Shown here: positions 24,891 to 37,321 of the stretch, one piece after another
How positions within the stretch are numbered: position 1 is the first letter of the stretch
How the letters are laid out: the number at the start of each line of letters is the position of its first letter
DNA from: Castanea sativa
Taxonomy: Eukaryota; Streptophyta; Magnoliopsida; Fagales; Fagaceae
Assembly (NCBI RefSeq): GCF_040712315.1
Contig: NC_134015.1
Location: forward strand, 48,949,964 to 49,013,963
Length of the DNA: 64,000 bases
Direction: 5' to 3'
The notes under the pieces: model-generated
Told to the model about the DNA's origin: nothing
Seen by the model: only the letters and a program-made list of their open reading frames with translations
The model's database searches: none
Position numbers and translations under genes: made by a program

Positions 24891-25691
24891 TTACCCAAGT
24901 CTCTCTCATAATTTTTTATTTATCTTTTTAATTTGCAACTTTTCCTTTTTTCAAATATTTTTATATTATTATTTAATACTAATTAAGATTGAAAGTTATT
25001 TTTTTTCGACTCTCATACAATTGCATGAGTGAGGTGGAAAGGCCACCTGTGAGTGTGAGGTAAATACCTAAAACAATGTGGGGAATTCGTCTGTAATGAG
25101 ATACTATCATAGCACACACCTCACCGCTACCCCACAATACATAACCAAAAATATCAGTTTTTTCCTTTATTATCACACTGAATCAAATCAAACATGCATT
25201 TGATGATGTATTTTGTTTGAATATTTGCTTTATGTCTTTTAATTCCAATTGCATGCTTTATAATTTTATGATTGCCATGATACCTTGCTACCATGATTAA
25301 GTTGCTGCATTTGTTTGAGATGAATGGTACGATAGGGTTCCACATGCTAGGGTTTCTCTTGTGTGTATGGGTTTGGCTCTCTTTTATTTAAGGGTAGATA
25401 TGTATGTGTTTTGGGATAATGATGCCATGTTATATGCTTAGATGTATGCTAGTATATGTGAGTTAGAATACAAGTGTTGAACATGCTTTTAATAAAGATA
25501 AGATATAAGACACAATGATAAGAGGCCAACCTTAGAGTTGGGCGGTCTTGGGTGCCTAACACCTTCCCAAGAACGTACCTAAACTCCAAACTTATTCTCT
25601 GGTAGTAAGATTAATGGTTCTTTCTCGAAAGGACACTATACTCATGGTTCCTAAACCATATAACTAGGTAGCGACTCTAACACTTTCTGTA

Positions 25692-25937
25692 GTGTCCACA
25701 GCACAAGTTCATCATGAGCAACAAGAGCATGCTCATGTTCATCATGAGCATCAAGTGCACACTCATATTCATCATGTGCATCATGAGGATGAGGATGAAC
25801 CAGAGACTCCCAATCATGTGCGGTGGCTTTGGATTTTTTTACTATTGCTCATGATACTCATCATATTCATGGGGCGATGGATGTTGTTCTTACTCTTTGA
25901 AAGCTCAATTAGTGTGAAAACACTAATACTTGTTTAG
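25692..25937 (+). other. Small His-rich open frame with a hydrophobic tail, doubtful gene
   Basis: An open frame of 81 codons from 25692 encodes repeated HHEHQ- and HVHHE-like units from a GTTCATCATGAGCA-type minisatellite. An acidic turn (DEDEPETP) follows, then a hydrophobic segment (IFLLLLMILIIFMGRWM-like). Tandem DNA repeats alone could create such a frame, and the surroundings are retroelement debris. I cannot assign a function, and expression is unknown. Confidence 0.2.
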
Positions 25938-25949
25938 ACCCCCAATTTT

Positions 25950-26960
25950 AAATTACGACTTAATTGCTTTTACTCTAACTTATCTAAGTATGAAACAAAA
26001 GTAAATGAAGTGCAATAAACCAAAACACTACTCTAAGCCATAAGTAAGTACAATAAGCAATAAATTTAAAGCTCAAAGAGTAGGGAAGAGAGATGCAAAC
26101 ACAAGATAACACTGAAACGTGTTATTGAAAAGGAAACCAAAGTACTCGGCAAAAAACCTCTCCGCGACACTCCAAGCCAAAATCAATCCACTAGTGAATA
26201 AGTTGGAGTACATGAATATCAAAAAGACCCTCCAAGCCTAATCTACCTAATGCACTTGGGCTCTCCAAGCTCCTGCTACCAATGGACTTCTCAGAGTCTT
26301 GTCTTCACTAGTTATCCAGATCTTGCAATTTTGTCTGATTGCATATATCACTCAATAGCTTCTTCCAATGCTTTCCATAGGCACCAAAACTTCTCTCAAC
26401 GCTCAAAATGGATGAGGTAAGTGTTTGGGCTAAGAACCTCTCAAAGATGTGTAGATGGAGAGGTAGGAGTAAATGGAAACTCTAGAGAAATGATGTTGAG
26501 GATTTTGGGTAAAAAATCTCTAACTCTCAAGTGTTTGGCTAGGGTTTTCTCTCTCAAAAGTTTCTTGTAACAAATCCTTCAACATCTTATATTTCGTGGG
26601 TAATGAGGGTTTATATAATGTTGGTAAAGGAATGAGAAAAGGCACACTAAAAAATAATCAGGCAAAGAGTTTCGCAGGTCACTCGCGACTTAGCTTATGT
26701 CGCGAATGACTCGTGAAATCCAGCTTGTCAATGACTCTTCAAATTCCAGCATGTGTTTCTCACGTGACCTGTTTCGCGGGTCAGCAGTTGCAAGCCAATC
26801 GTGAAAGCCTCATCTTCACAAATTCTTCACTAAACTCTCACACGCAACCCTTATATTAAATCTCGTAAAAATTCAGGAAAATGATTAAACAGAATTACAA
26901 TCAAATTTGACATAGAATTAAAGCCAACATAAAACATAGTTGTAAATCACAACTTTACAC
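25950..26960 (-). repeat. Probable LTR-retroelement relic (limits uncertain)
   Basis: The sequence has mixed AT/GC composition, repeated TCGCGA-type motifs (26690-26800) and no coding capacity. In the minus orientation it ends in a long T-rich stretch. I assign it by its resemblance to known plant LTR sequences and could not identify TG/CA ends or a target duplication. Confidence 0.3.
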
Positions 26961-29420
26961 TTTTCATGATTCTCCTGTGGTCGTGGTTCTTCTTCCCTGG
27001 CTGATCCCACTCCCATTCTGACCTGAAGGTATTTTTTCTAATGCCATTATTCTTTTAGTTCTTTTTAGAAGCATTAAGTTATAAATCTAATATTATTACA
27101 TGCTTTCTTTAATTTTCCTACTTTCCAATGATTGTTTCTGATCTGTACAAGGATAATGTGCACACTTCAAAAAATACAAGTGATTGAATCGCTATTTTTC
27201 TGCCCCTGTTTCAATGGTTAACTCACTAATAAATGGATGTACTCTCTTGTTTTTTATAATTTTTGCCTGGTTAAATGATTTGGTAGTTAAGTTTGCTAAT
27301 ATGTCACTCTTGGCCTAGGGATTTAGATAGGCATTTCAACCTCGAGTTCAGGAATAGTTTTGATAATATATTTGACATAAATGAGATAAAACATGACCCT
27401 TTTGTGGTGAGTGTTTTATGTTGTCATTGGAAAGCTGCTGAAGAATTGTTATCGTATGAAAGCTCGTGTTTAAAACGAAGTTGTTATTATGTTGTCTTTC
27501 TTTCTTCATGCTGTTGTCATGAAACTATTGCTGTGACGTGGAAAACTACATTTATCCAACAAAGAGAAAGAGAAATCCTTTGGAGTTTATGATTCTTATT
27601 TATTTAATTGACAACTATTGTCTGAGGATTATGCATATTACTTTTTTTTTTTTTAGAGATAATTATAACGTGCTACTAAATCCGCAGCTCAAACTCTTTC
27701 CCTCTTGAACCCCCGAACACTTTGTACATGGGGAGGTGTCAATTCAGCTATAAGAACGTATGCTTATTACTTGACATGGCAATGTCATAGACAGGAACAT
27801 ATGCTTAGCAAAAATAATTTTGTTTCATTTTTGTCCTGTTATTAGGTTGTTACTCTCGATTTACAGTTTCTGAGAGACCATTTTAACCTTTGGTCCTTCT
27901 AAATAATTTCAATTGATACTCCCTTAAGATTTGTGAAGTGCTGTCATTTGTAACTTCCAACTTTAAGTGAAATCAAAGATACTTATCAATATGATTAGAT
28001 AGTAGCTATTCTATAACCTGTCATATTCCCTTTGATTATGTGGTTATTCATCCAGCCCAAGTTGATGTTATTCTAAATTCAATAATTGTAGACAAATGCT
28101 TCTAGTGGATTTAGAACTATGTCTTTATTTTAATGCGCTGATTCTTATTAAAAAAAATTATTATTTAATTTGCATTTTCTGGACTTCTCATTTTGTATAT
28201 GATATATTTAATTTGCTTGGGATAAACTATTGAATGAGTTTCGATGGCGACTTGAGAACATGTTTCTTGTTGTGAGGTTTGTGTGAGACTAGCCTCTTTA
28301 GTATGCACAATGAATTATTCTTCTTTTTAGGTTACTAGTAGTATTTGGTAGACAGGTAGGTTTTATTTATGTAGGTTTAGTATCTTGTTCCGCCCACATG
28401 TTGCTTTAGTTTGGGTTCTGTAATCTGGTGCAAAAAAAGGAGAAAGGTGAATGTTTATAGTATCAGTACTGCTTGACTCTCTTATATGTTTTGTTCTGCT
28501 CATACTCTGTTCTGCTCTGCTCACTGAAACATGTCTTCCAGCTCAAAATATACACACACAAGAGAAGCAAGATCACGAGGCAGGACCCTAATTGTTCTCT
28601 TTTTATAAGTAACTTTTGGATTGAACTGTAAACTCTTGGATGAATTTTTGTGCTTCTGATATTGTAAAAAGGTGACATCCTTGGTCTCTTGGTTTCAGCA
28701 TTTTGTTATTTGATTGTACTGGTTTTATAAGTATTAGAAGAAGTCCTGTGATTTTTTTTAAAATTCTCGAACTCTCTAATCCAAAGGGGGTGTGATAGGC
28801 ATTGGCAAGGCCATAGCTAACTTGCTCGTGGGTATTAAATGGAATGATATATTAATGCTTTTCTTTACTAGGATTAGATATCAAAATAAATAAACAAATA
28901 AGGTTTGTGTGCTCTTCAGGCTAAAGCACACTTACATATGATTTATATTTTTCACTACTGTTTTATCTGTTATCCGAACTTTAGAATCATTTTTCCCATA
29001 CCTACACTATTCGAGAAAGACAACCTTCTACATTTTTTGAGACATTTGAGCACAAAAGAAAACAATAAGTTGGGCTTTCTCTAGGTTCTTATGTAATAGG
29101 GATTGCGTGGGTTGAGTTTTGTGGGCTTTTGAGAAATGGGCTTTTTACATTTTCAAATTACCCATAGTTTGGCAAGAATTTGGGTTTTATATCTTAGAGT
29201 TTAAATACATGATTCAACCGCATCTAAGGCGGATTGATACCTCCACAAGTGCTAACTTACTAAAATGCTTGAGGAGGGGGAGTGAGTTTAAGCTATGGTG
29301 CCAGTGTGGCAATGAATGTAAACGGTGGCACTTCAAGAAGATACTTCATGATATAAGGGATATTATAAATTTTACAACATTAAGCTTACAGATTATGTAT
29401 AACTAACCACTAAACCAATT

Positions 29421-29690
29421 TTATTAACTAGTTTCTAGATATTGAAGTTTAGGTTAACTCAATTTGATTTGACCTTTTATAACTTGATGTGTGAGAAGAT
29501 AAATGGGTTATTTGGGACGAGTTTGGATTTTTCAAATATTAATGGAATTAATTTTGGATTGTAGAAGAAATTACTTGTGTTTAAATTTTATTAATTAGTT
29601 TCTAGATATTCAAAGTTTAGGTTAACTTCATATGATTTGACTTGTTATATCCTAATTCTTGAGAAGATAAATGGGTCTTATCTCTAAAAT
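29421..29690 (+). repeat. Local direct duplication of about 100 bp, period about 167 bp
   Basis: GTTTCTAGATATT followed by AAGTTTAGGTTAACT and GAGAAGATAAATGGGT occurs from about 29431 and again from about 29598, with substitutions and small indels. Confidence 0.7.
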
Positions 29691-29727
29691 TTATCCTTTT
29701 TTATTTGTTTGAAAAATAAAATATATA

Positions 29728-29864
29728 GGGGTGTTTGAAAACATGTGTTTTGTTGTTTGAAAACATGTGTGAAAATACGTATAGGTGAAAAAATGTATAA
29801 AAATGAGTGTAATATGGTTTAAAAATTGAAAATGTGTTTTTGAGTAGGTGTACCAAACACCCTC
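29728..29864. mobile_element. 137-bp MITE candidate
   Basis: GGGGTGTTTG at the left end and CAAACACCCTC at the right end form an inverted repeat of about 10 bp. ATA lies directly outside each end. Internal inverted similarity (AAAACATGTGTTTT and AAATGTGTTTTT) supports a small terminal-repeat element. The AT-rich flanks make the 3-bp duplication weak evidence. Confidence 0.5.
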
Positions 29865-30734
29865 ATATATTTTTAAATTATAAAAGAAGTAAATTATTAA
29901 CCTTTACCAAAAATCAATATAAATGGCAACCATCACCAACATCCATCACATAATAATAACCCTAGAAACTTGAGTATTGGTGATTAGGGCCCACCCAAAT
30001 AAATACATCTCCTCCGGCCCAATTCAATGCTTCAAGAAACGCCAATCAATTCCTCTAAATAACATCCCTCTCCAAACCAATGTAGGATCTTGAGGAATTT
30101 CAAGGATTGCTATTCTGTAGTCCATACCTTAGCAAAATGCTATCATTATGTGTGGCCCTGTAGCTTATTCTCATTTTTGCATCACTTCCCTCTTCTTGTG
30201 TTGTTTTCTATTTGGTTTAATGAAAGGTTTTTTGGGTCTTAGCCAACCCAAAAAAGAAAAAGCAAAGAGATCACAATGTCCACTAAAAAAAATCAAATAT
30301 TGGAAATTTAACTACATTCCAACTTCGGCTCAGTCTAATATTGAAGCTACAATTTAAGAATTAGTGTCACACGCTCATGAGCTAAGCTCAGCCAACCATA
30401 AGGCACCTTACACCTTATGGGCCATTTACATACAATCAGTATTTGTCAGCCTCAAAACCAAACTACAACCACAATAGAAACTACAAGAAAATCTGTAACA
30501 AACTCCCAAGATTTCTGGCTGAGGCTCAATAAACTCGATTAATTTTACAAGGAAGAACGACGATACTCATACAACACTTTCCTTTTACTTTATACAGATG
30601 AATACAGTAGCTATCAACAACAATCACATATTCCGATTCAAACCACTAGAACTTAAATGATGCCTTGTAGAGGCAAGAGGCAAAAGAATAAAACAAAATT
30701 AAAAAGCACCTAGGGTCGGAAAGCTCCATTGCTT

Positions 30735-30819
30735 CTATGACAAGTGAAGATTCTTAGATAAAATCCGAGTATCTTTGAGGAGGGTTTTCACAAGATCAAA
30801 ATCTGGGTGTCTCAACCTT
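30735..30819 (-). other. Possible orphan terminal exon, unassigned
   Basis: On the minus strand, CCTAACAG could serve as an acceptor. The following 85 bases encode 27 residues (RLRHPDFDLVKTLLKDTRIL and more) and a TAG stop. The composition is protein-like, but an open stretch of this length can occur by chance and I found no matching upstream exon. It could be a remnant of a displaced gene. I do not recognise the family. Confidence 0.18.
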
Positions 30820-30839
30820 CTGTTAGGCCTCCCATTTTG

Positions 30840-31180
30840 AAAAATTGTATATAAAAAATTGTTTACATTAGTTAAAAAATTATATATGTTAAATATACGT
30901 AATTATGTACATTCTTTAAAAGTTTGGATATGAAATGTACTTCTTTACATTCTCATTCTCAGTAATCTATGAAGAGAAATGCTTGTAAATAAAAAAAGTA
31001 ATGTACTTTGAATTTACAGAATTGTGTGTAATTTTTTTCAAAAACTACGTATTTTATTTGAAAAAATTATGTACATTTTCCCCCCAACTCCGACATTCTG
31101 TATATTATGTGAAAAAGGGTGTACATTTTATCAAAAAGCCTTTGCATTATATGAGAAAATGTGTATATCATGCAAACATC
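30840..31180 (+). repeat. Dispersed repeat copy B, related to 24360-24890
   Basis: TTAAATATACGTAATTATGT and TTTGGATATGAAATGTAC match the 24.68-24.75 kb region. AAAAAGGGTGTACATTTTAT and GAGAAAATGTGTATATCATG match the 24.42-24.56 kb region. The two blocks stand in opposite order in copies A and B. Confidence 0.5.
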
Positions 31181-31543
31181 TAACATATAAATCATCCCCC
31201 TTAGTAAAATGTGAACTCCATGGAGTACATAGTTGTAAGACCTATATACTGTGAGAAAGATTAAGCACATACTTATGCATCATATAATTATTATACAAAA
31301 TAGGGAAGAGAGATCTAACACAGTACCACAAGAGACAAGGATACACCCCCAAAATTCAAATTTGCCAAGTGCACAATTTAATCAATAATGAAACAAACAA
31401 TTCTACGGTCGATCAATCAGACCAAATCTCTGTTATGAAACCTCAAATATAAAACCACAACATATTAGGCCCAGAGAGAGAGAGAGAGAGAGAGAGAATG
31501 AAGCATAGGAAAATTAAGTATTGCTAGCAAGAGTCATCAAGAA

Positions 31544-31682
31544 GTCACTAGTACTACATACTTATAAACCCCATAATAGAACAAGTTATATAACAAGGAT
31601 ATTGCCCAATCAACAAGTCACTAGTACTAAATGCTTATAAACCTCACAATAGAAGAACAAATTATATAACAAGGAAATCGCC
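31544..31682 (-). repeat. Tandem duplication of about 68 bp in the 3' UTR of NHL gene 2
   Basis: AAGTCACTAGTACTA, CTTATAAACC and TTATATAACAAGGA occur twice in a row, immediately downstream of the minus-strand stop codon, with a few substitutions and a 3-bp indel. Confidence 0.8.
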
Positions 31683-31730
31683 TTTTGATTACTTGCATCT
31701 TTGCTTAACCAAACCTGAAATGGTGGGTTA

Positions 31731-34700
31731 TCAAAAACCCCTCCATTGTTCTTCAGCCGGCTCAGCAAAACCCATGATATTAGCCTGTATCATAGCATCT
31801 ACCTTTCCATGGCTGTCAGTCAAAGTGTCGTCACTTCCCTCCTTATCATCATCACTGTGGTTGACAATTTTGTCAGCCATGTTTAACAAATCCAGGCCTC
31901 CATCAATAGTCATCAGATCCTTCAACTGATCAGCATACATCTCTGACTGTGTTAATTTAGAACTACTTATGTCATCACAATCTATCAAAGATACATATTC
32001 CTTATGCGAAATAGGAGATTTTACTTTGTACATTCTAAACATAAGAGAAAGATGAGAGAGGCTCAACCAAAAGAGTCTCCTCAAAAGTGTGAAATATGAG
32101 GATCTAGCAACTGCGCTTCTGATGTCGAAGCAGAGTATCAGTACTTGTTTCCCCAGACGGATTAGGCAATGCATCCAGGTCTTGAAAAAGAGGGGGCTGA
32201 AGCCTTTCTGTCTACAAAGTTCAGTTAGAGAAGGTGTAAGCAATTGTTTGTTGTATAAAATATCAGAAAGATGCAAAGACACTTACACGACGAAAGATAT
32301 AAGGCTGAACTGCAATCCCCACAATCAAGCCAAGTAAACATGAGAGTCCCAGTCCCAGAACCCAAATTGAAACTGCTCCCAATGCTGGAAAATATGTAAA
32401 TGAAATCTTATTTTCTTATAACAGAATTAGAACCACTATTAAAAAGCTACTAAATAGAGGTAAAGAATAAATTTCATGAGGGAAGAGACAAATGCACCGA
32501 AAGTCGTCATAATATCTTTTGGGGAGGGGGATCAAAGATACAACTAATAAAGATGAAACCAAAAGGCACAACAGAGCCTCAACCAAAGAAAAGAGAGAAC
32601 TCCAAATCTGTATAACTAAAATCTGCTCAAATAATGTGAGAAATCCCAATCTGTGACTCGGAAATGGAAAATAGGCAGATATACAAACCCTTACAAAACA
32701 TCATAAGAAACACTCCAGTGTTTGTAAGGGTTTGTAAAGCACATGTTTCTAGCATAAAACATTTGATATATCCAGATTTTCTAAAGAAAATAAATTGGAA
32801 AAAGAAAAGGAAAAAAAAAGGTGTATAGTATTTTTTCTTGATAATCACACACACACACACACACAGACGGTTGGTCATGAACCCAAAATCTCACCCTCCA
32901 CCCTACTCTTACAAGAGGAAATGTCATCTGAACTAAAAATTATTGGTTTTTTTTTTTAATTGTTTAGAAACTTGTGCTATTAAGAGACTCAATATGCAAA
33001 TATCAGAATTCAGGACCCCTGGCCCAAACCCACCCAAATCAACCCCCCCCCCCCCCCAAAAAAAAGAAAAAGAAAAAGAAAAATCATAAATGTAAAATAT
33101 GGTTCTCATCCATATATTGTGCATACATTAATGATTTTCAAAACCTCACCAAATTGAGAACCCCTGACACAATCCTCAGACTTGAGACTAATCAGGCGGA
33201 CCAATTGATTCCCATGATCTGAAATCAGTAAGGCACATTTTTCAGGAACAAAAGATATCTCAAAATCATCTGAGAATGTCGCATTCTTTGCAGGTCCATC
33301 TTGATGGCCTGGATTCTTTGAGTATCCTCCAGCAATTGTCTTCACACCTAAACATGCATCATTAAAAAAACAGAGACTGGAAGTCATAATACACCCATGG
33401 AAGATATGCCTACTGTTCTAAATAAACCAGTTCCCTCAGAAAAGATCGTTGAGTAGAACAACTAAGTGTGTCAACATCAGCTTCTGGTACAAAATAGAAA
33501 GTTTGAGTACCCACTAATCACTTAATGCAGTGAAAGGTAATTTAAGTGAATAATTGGACCCTGAAGATATACCTGCAGTATGCTTCCAATCCAACCTCCT
33601 ATAGGAGAAAAAATGCGAAAACAGAAAATGAAGCACAAGAAGATATACTACTAGTCCCTACATATATAACTAAAAAAAATGTCTTCATTTTCCTTTTTTA
33701 CTACTTTTGCCTGCAGACCACGCCCAACCAAGTTTACATGCACATACATACATATATGTATATACACTCACATGTATGATGCATATATCTTTGTACACAC
33801 AGGTGGAAGGAAGGGGAGTGAAATTGCCCCTTAAGAAAGGTCTTGCCTTACCCCAACAAATGCCAAGAGTCATGTTCCCCCATCACCATTACCCACATTA
33901 AAATGGTCATTTAAACTTCAAAAGAAAGAGTTAAGAAAAAATAATGGAAAGAATATTTCTAATAACTTCCAGGTATATTATCATATTTTACAATTTTTAT
34001 AATGATTTGTTCTTAGTTAATGAGTAAATTTTCTATGCAATAAGTTACTCTTTTCTATTTGCTCTTAAAGTTTGACCCAATTACATGTCTAAAAGATTTA
34101 TAATTATATCAAATATAGATTTTTGTTTGTGCCCATGATTAATAAAATTAAACTACTAAAGGATTATTGAGATCATATGGAATCCTAGCACAATGAAAAC
34201 CATATGAAGTCACAATTGAACCCTAAACAATTCATATCAATGTGAAAAATACATTATGTCTTGTATCAAAATTAAATTGTACTTTTTAATTATTTTGAGT
34301 TTATATTACATTGATCAATGTTTGCCGAATCAATTTTATGTTTCAATTTCCCCCCTCCCCAAACTAAAATTCTGGCCAGCCACTGTTTACACAAATGCAC
34401 ATGTACATAACATCTTTTTTCTTTTGTTTTCTATTGGAAAGTTAACATTTTTGGGCAAGTCTTGAACCCACCACGTCACCCACACATTAATGTATGTATG
34501 TATGTTTTAGTGACACGTGTATTAATGCATCTAGTTATATAATCAAACACATAAATACATAAGTACATGGTTTATGTATGTATAAAATCACATACTACAT
34601 GGCCACATGACAAGTCCATACAAAACCAATAGATAAAGCTTTAATTAATTATAATTAAAACAAGAACACCAACAACAACATCAGAAAGAGAGTTGGGAAT

Positions 34701-36683
34701 TGGGACCTGTGTTGCTAATCTTTCGAATGGCATGGTTAGTCTTATCAGCAACATAAACATTTCCTTTTAGATCAACCGCAAAGCTCCGAGGCTTATTGAA
34801 CCGAGCCGAATCCAATTCCCCATCTGCATACCCGCCATTCCTATCACTAGCTCCAGCTAACCGGTTCACTTTAACCTTACTCTCTGCAATTATCAAACTA
34901 AAAATATAACTCTTATCCTTGAACTTTTTAACACCCATCAATTCCTTCCTCGACAAGCATAGTGACACAAAAAAATTCCACAATTTTTTTCATAACTATG
35001 TATAATAACACTACTTATGTGCTGCAAGGTAGTCAAAGGTGAAAGGCGACTTTAAGGCGCCAAGGCCTTGTATCCCCAAGGCGTAAGGCGACAAAAAGGT
35101 GCTAGCCCAAGTAAAGCGAGGCGCCAAATTCTTAATATATTTATTATACTTATAGAGCTTAAATCATATGTACTTAGTGTATTATAATTTTATAATGAAG
35201 TTTTTTCAATGTGAAGCATGAAGAAATTCGGTCTATAAAATTATTTCAAAATAGGATTAGCATGGTTTAGGCTCTATTAGTTAATTCTAACAATATGTAT
35301 TACAAGCAACTTCTATATAACAATAAGTTTCACAATACAAATTTGTAAATTAATTTAACTAACAATAGGTTTTATAACATGCCTTTTGAAATTAATAATC
35401 TAAAATAGGTTTCACAACAAACTTCTATAGAAAAAAAAATTAATAAAAATAAAAAAAAAATAAAAAAACTTGAGGCTCTTGCCTTAGCACCTTTTTCTTG
35501 GCTTAAGGCGGTCGCCTTGCTCACCTAGGCTCTAAAGGCGAGCGCCTCAGTAAAGGTGCCTCGCCTTAGAGCCTTTAAGGCGCCTTAGTGGCGCCTCGCC
35601 TCGCCTCGCCTCGCCTAGGCACCTCGGCAAGCGCCTAACTCGCCTTTGACTACACTGATATGGTGAATCCATGTAAAAGTGATGAAAAACCAAATACAAA
35701 TAGACACCTTAGAAATTTTTTTTTTTTTTTTTTTTTAAGTTGCATCCTTAGCATTGTCAAATATTTAACCAAATCCAATGCAACTTTTTTCACAAAATGT
35801 TGATGCATCAAGTTGTGAGTGATGCATCATCATTTCCACATGTCCACCGCTAATATCACTTTTATCATGCACCAATCACAACATGTCACCTCAACTATTA
35901 TGCATGTGTTAGGTACCACGAATATATACATAACTTAAACCAAATTCCATTTCGGAAAAAGTTGAGCTCCAAACTGATTTATAGAGCTATGTTCCTCCAA
36001 TCCATTATCTAACGACTGAAAAAACCATCCATATGTAGTTTTAATCACACGATTTTTTTTTTTTTTTTAATGTGTTACGTGTTTAAATAATACACTTTAA
36101 TAGTACGGTAAATTGCTATATCAAAAATATCGCTACAAATTCGAAGTTAAACTTTTTCATATACTTGTTAAATTATCAATTATCCCAAAAGTCATAATTC
36201 TAAAGCTCTTAAATTTTATTTTTTGGAATCACAAACATACACAAACTTTGGCCAAATAAAGGTTAGTGTTTTTAGAACCTTTGGATGTGGGAAAAGATAG
36301 AGTGTAGACGATACTACTGACGGAATCAAGGAGTAGGAGATCGGACGATCCAGGTTTAGGGAGAATCGAGCGTGGGTTGATGCCAAGCTTGTGGCCGTCG
36401 ATCAGTGTGGTTACTGTGTACCCTTCTTCGATTTCCACTACGTCCCTGGCTAAAACTGAAAATACAGAACAATCTTAAGGGTTATTTCTTACTATTTAAT
36501 AATAAGAAATTAATATTAAATTTAAAAGCCGTTGGAAATAGACTGTAAAAGAAAAAAAAAAAAATTACTGGCAAAGTGAAAAACCAGAAATGAGAGTTAC
36601 TGTTATGGAATTTATTTACCGTGATGATGAAGTGAAGCGAGGTTGAAGAGGAGGAAGAAGGAGGTAGCGAAGGCAGAGGCCAT
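31731..36683 (-). CDS. NHL-repeat membrane protein (NHL gene 2)
   Basis: Six minus-strand exons with GT-AG borders: 36683-36620, 36455-36279, 34883-34707, 33347-33150, 32384-32287 and 32207-31731, giving 396 residues. All phases close. Residues 1 to about 20 are a signal peptide (MASAFATSFFLLFNLAS). NHL repeats follow, with a conserved FNKPRSFAVDLKGNVYVADK segment and KCALLISDHGNQLVRLISL. One membrane span lies at about 206-230 (WVLGLGLSCLLGLIVGIAV). The tail of about 158 residues (LGKQVLILCFDIRSA, LLRRLFWLSLSHLSLMFRM) differs from that of NHL gene 1. The second NHL exon is 177 nt in both genes, which shows common ancestry. Gene 1's small 81-nt exon is absent here. Acceptor 32207 was chosen because it keeps the tail in frame. 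Introns 2 and 4 hold transposon insertions. Function is poorly known in the family. Confidence 0.92.
32838..32950 (-). mobile_element. SINE fragment in intron 4 of NHL gene 2
   Basis: Read on the minus strand: TAGTTCAGATGAC-like box A, GTGGAGGGTGAGA, then GGGTTCATGACC-like box B. An (AC)n microsatellite (32847-32865) adjoins it. I found no secure target duplication. Confidence 0.45.
35025..35657. mobile_element. hAT-type MITE with GC-rich termini, in intron 2 of NHL gene 2
   Basis: The ends CAAGGTAGTCAAAGGTGA and TCGCCTTTGACTACACTG form an inverted repeat that begins with CA, as hAT ends do. The 8-bp flanks ATGTGCTG (35017-35024) and ATATGGTG (35658-35665) match at 6 of 8. Both subterminal zones are packed with AGGCG and CGCCT motifs, and the centre is very AT-rich. 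It is 633 bp long with no coding capacity. Confidence 0.75.
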
Positions 36684-37210
36684 GATCGCAAAGCTTTTTG
36701 AGAGTTGCGTTTGTGTTTTGAGTGGATTGGGAAGTGTTTTTGTGTGTTCTTTTTTTACTTGTAATTGCAATTGCTACTTGCTTGCGAAGGCAACTTATTA
36801 AAGTTTGGTAATGGAACCGTGTACCTTCGATCTTCCAACACGTGGCGGCTAAGACATCGATAACCGTTGGATTAAAAGTTGGAAGGAATCTTCTTTTTGC
36901 GAGCTTTTTTTAATTTAAAAATAAATAAATATTTTATGCGGGGAATTACACTAAAGAGTAAAGACTTTCCTTACATGTGAGATTTGTTGGGATGGGCTGA
37001 AATTTTCATCTTATTTGTAATTTTAATTTTTTTTTTACTAAATTTTTTTGTAGAAATAATTTTTTTTTCTATTATTAATAGGTATTACTACACTTTTTAA
37101 TATTATTTATTAATCTCAGTATATTATTCAGCTTATTTTTTAACTTTTTTTTTATAATTTCAACAAAAAAGTTTTCAACTTCAACTAAATAAGTTGTTCT
37201 CAAACGGATA
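36684..37210 (-). promoter_or_regulatory. Promoter region of NHL gene 2
   Basis: The 5' side of the gene, with a short purine/pyrimidine-biased leader just above the start codon. The Tat retrotransposon begins about 640 bp upstream of the start. I could not define core promoter elements. Confidence 0.3.
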
Positions 37211-37321
37211 CTATATTTAAAATTACCACTTTACCACATGAGGTAAGCTTTATTTGTCTCCTATTACCCGCTTCTATTAAAAATATTAGTAAATTTGTAT
37301 TTTTGTTACCCTTTTATATCT

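Larger units (their letters stand above)
22470..25690. other. Intergenic DNA between the NHL genes, left part
   Basis: Repeat relics and AT-rich sequence. A (CT)n tract lies at about 22793-22809, a perfect palindrome at 23593-23621, and a poly-A stretch near 23858. The section at 25520-25690 (GGTGCCTAACACCTTCCC, AGGTAGCGACTCT) resembles a decayed retroelement internal region. No gene is supported. Confidence 0.4.
26961..30700. other. Intergenic DNA between the NHL genes, right part
   Basis: Mostly AT-rich unassigned DNA. A minus-oriented SINE-like piece lies at about 27640-27735 (poly-T side, then TCTTGAACCCCCGAAC). A duplicated block lies at 29420-29690 and a small MITE at 29728-29864. Short open frames (27293-27592, 29119-29406) lack family features. 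Confidence 0.4.
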
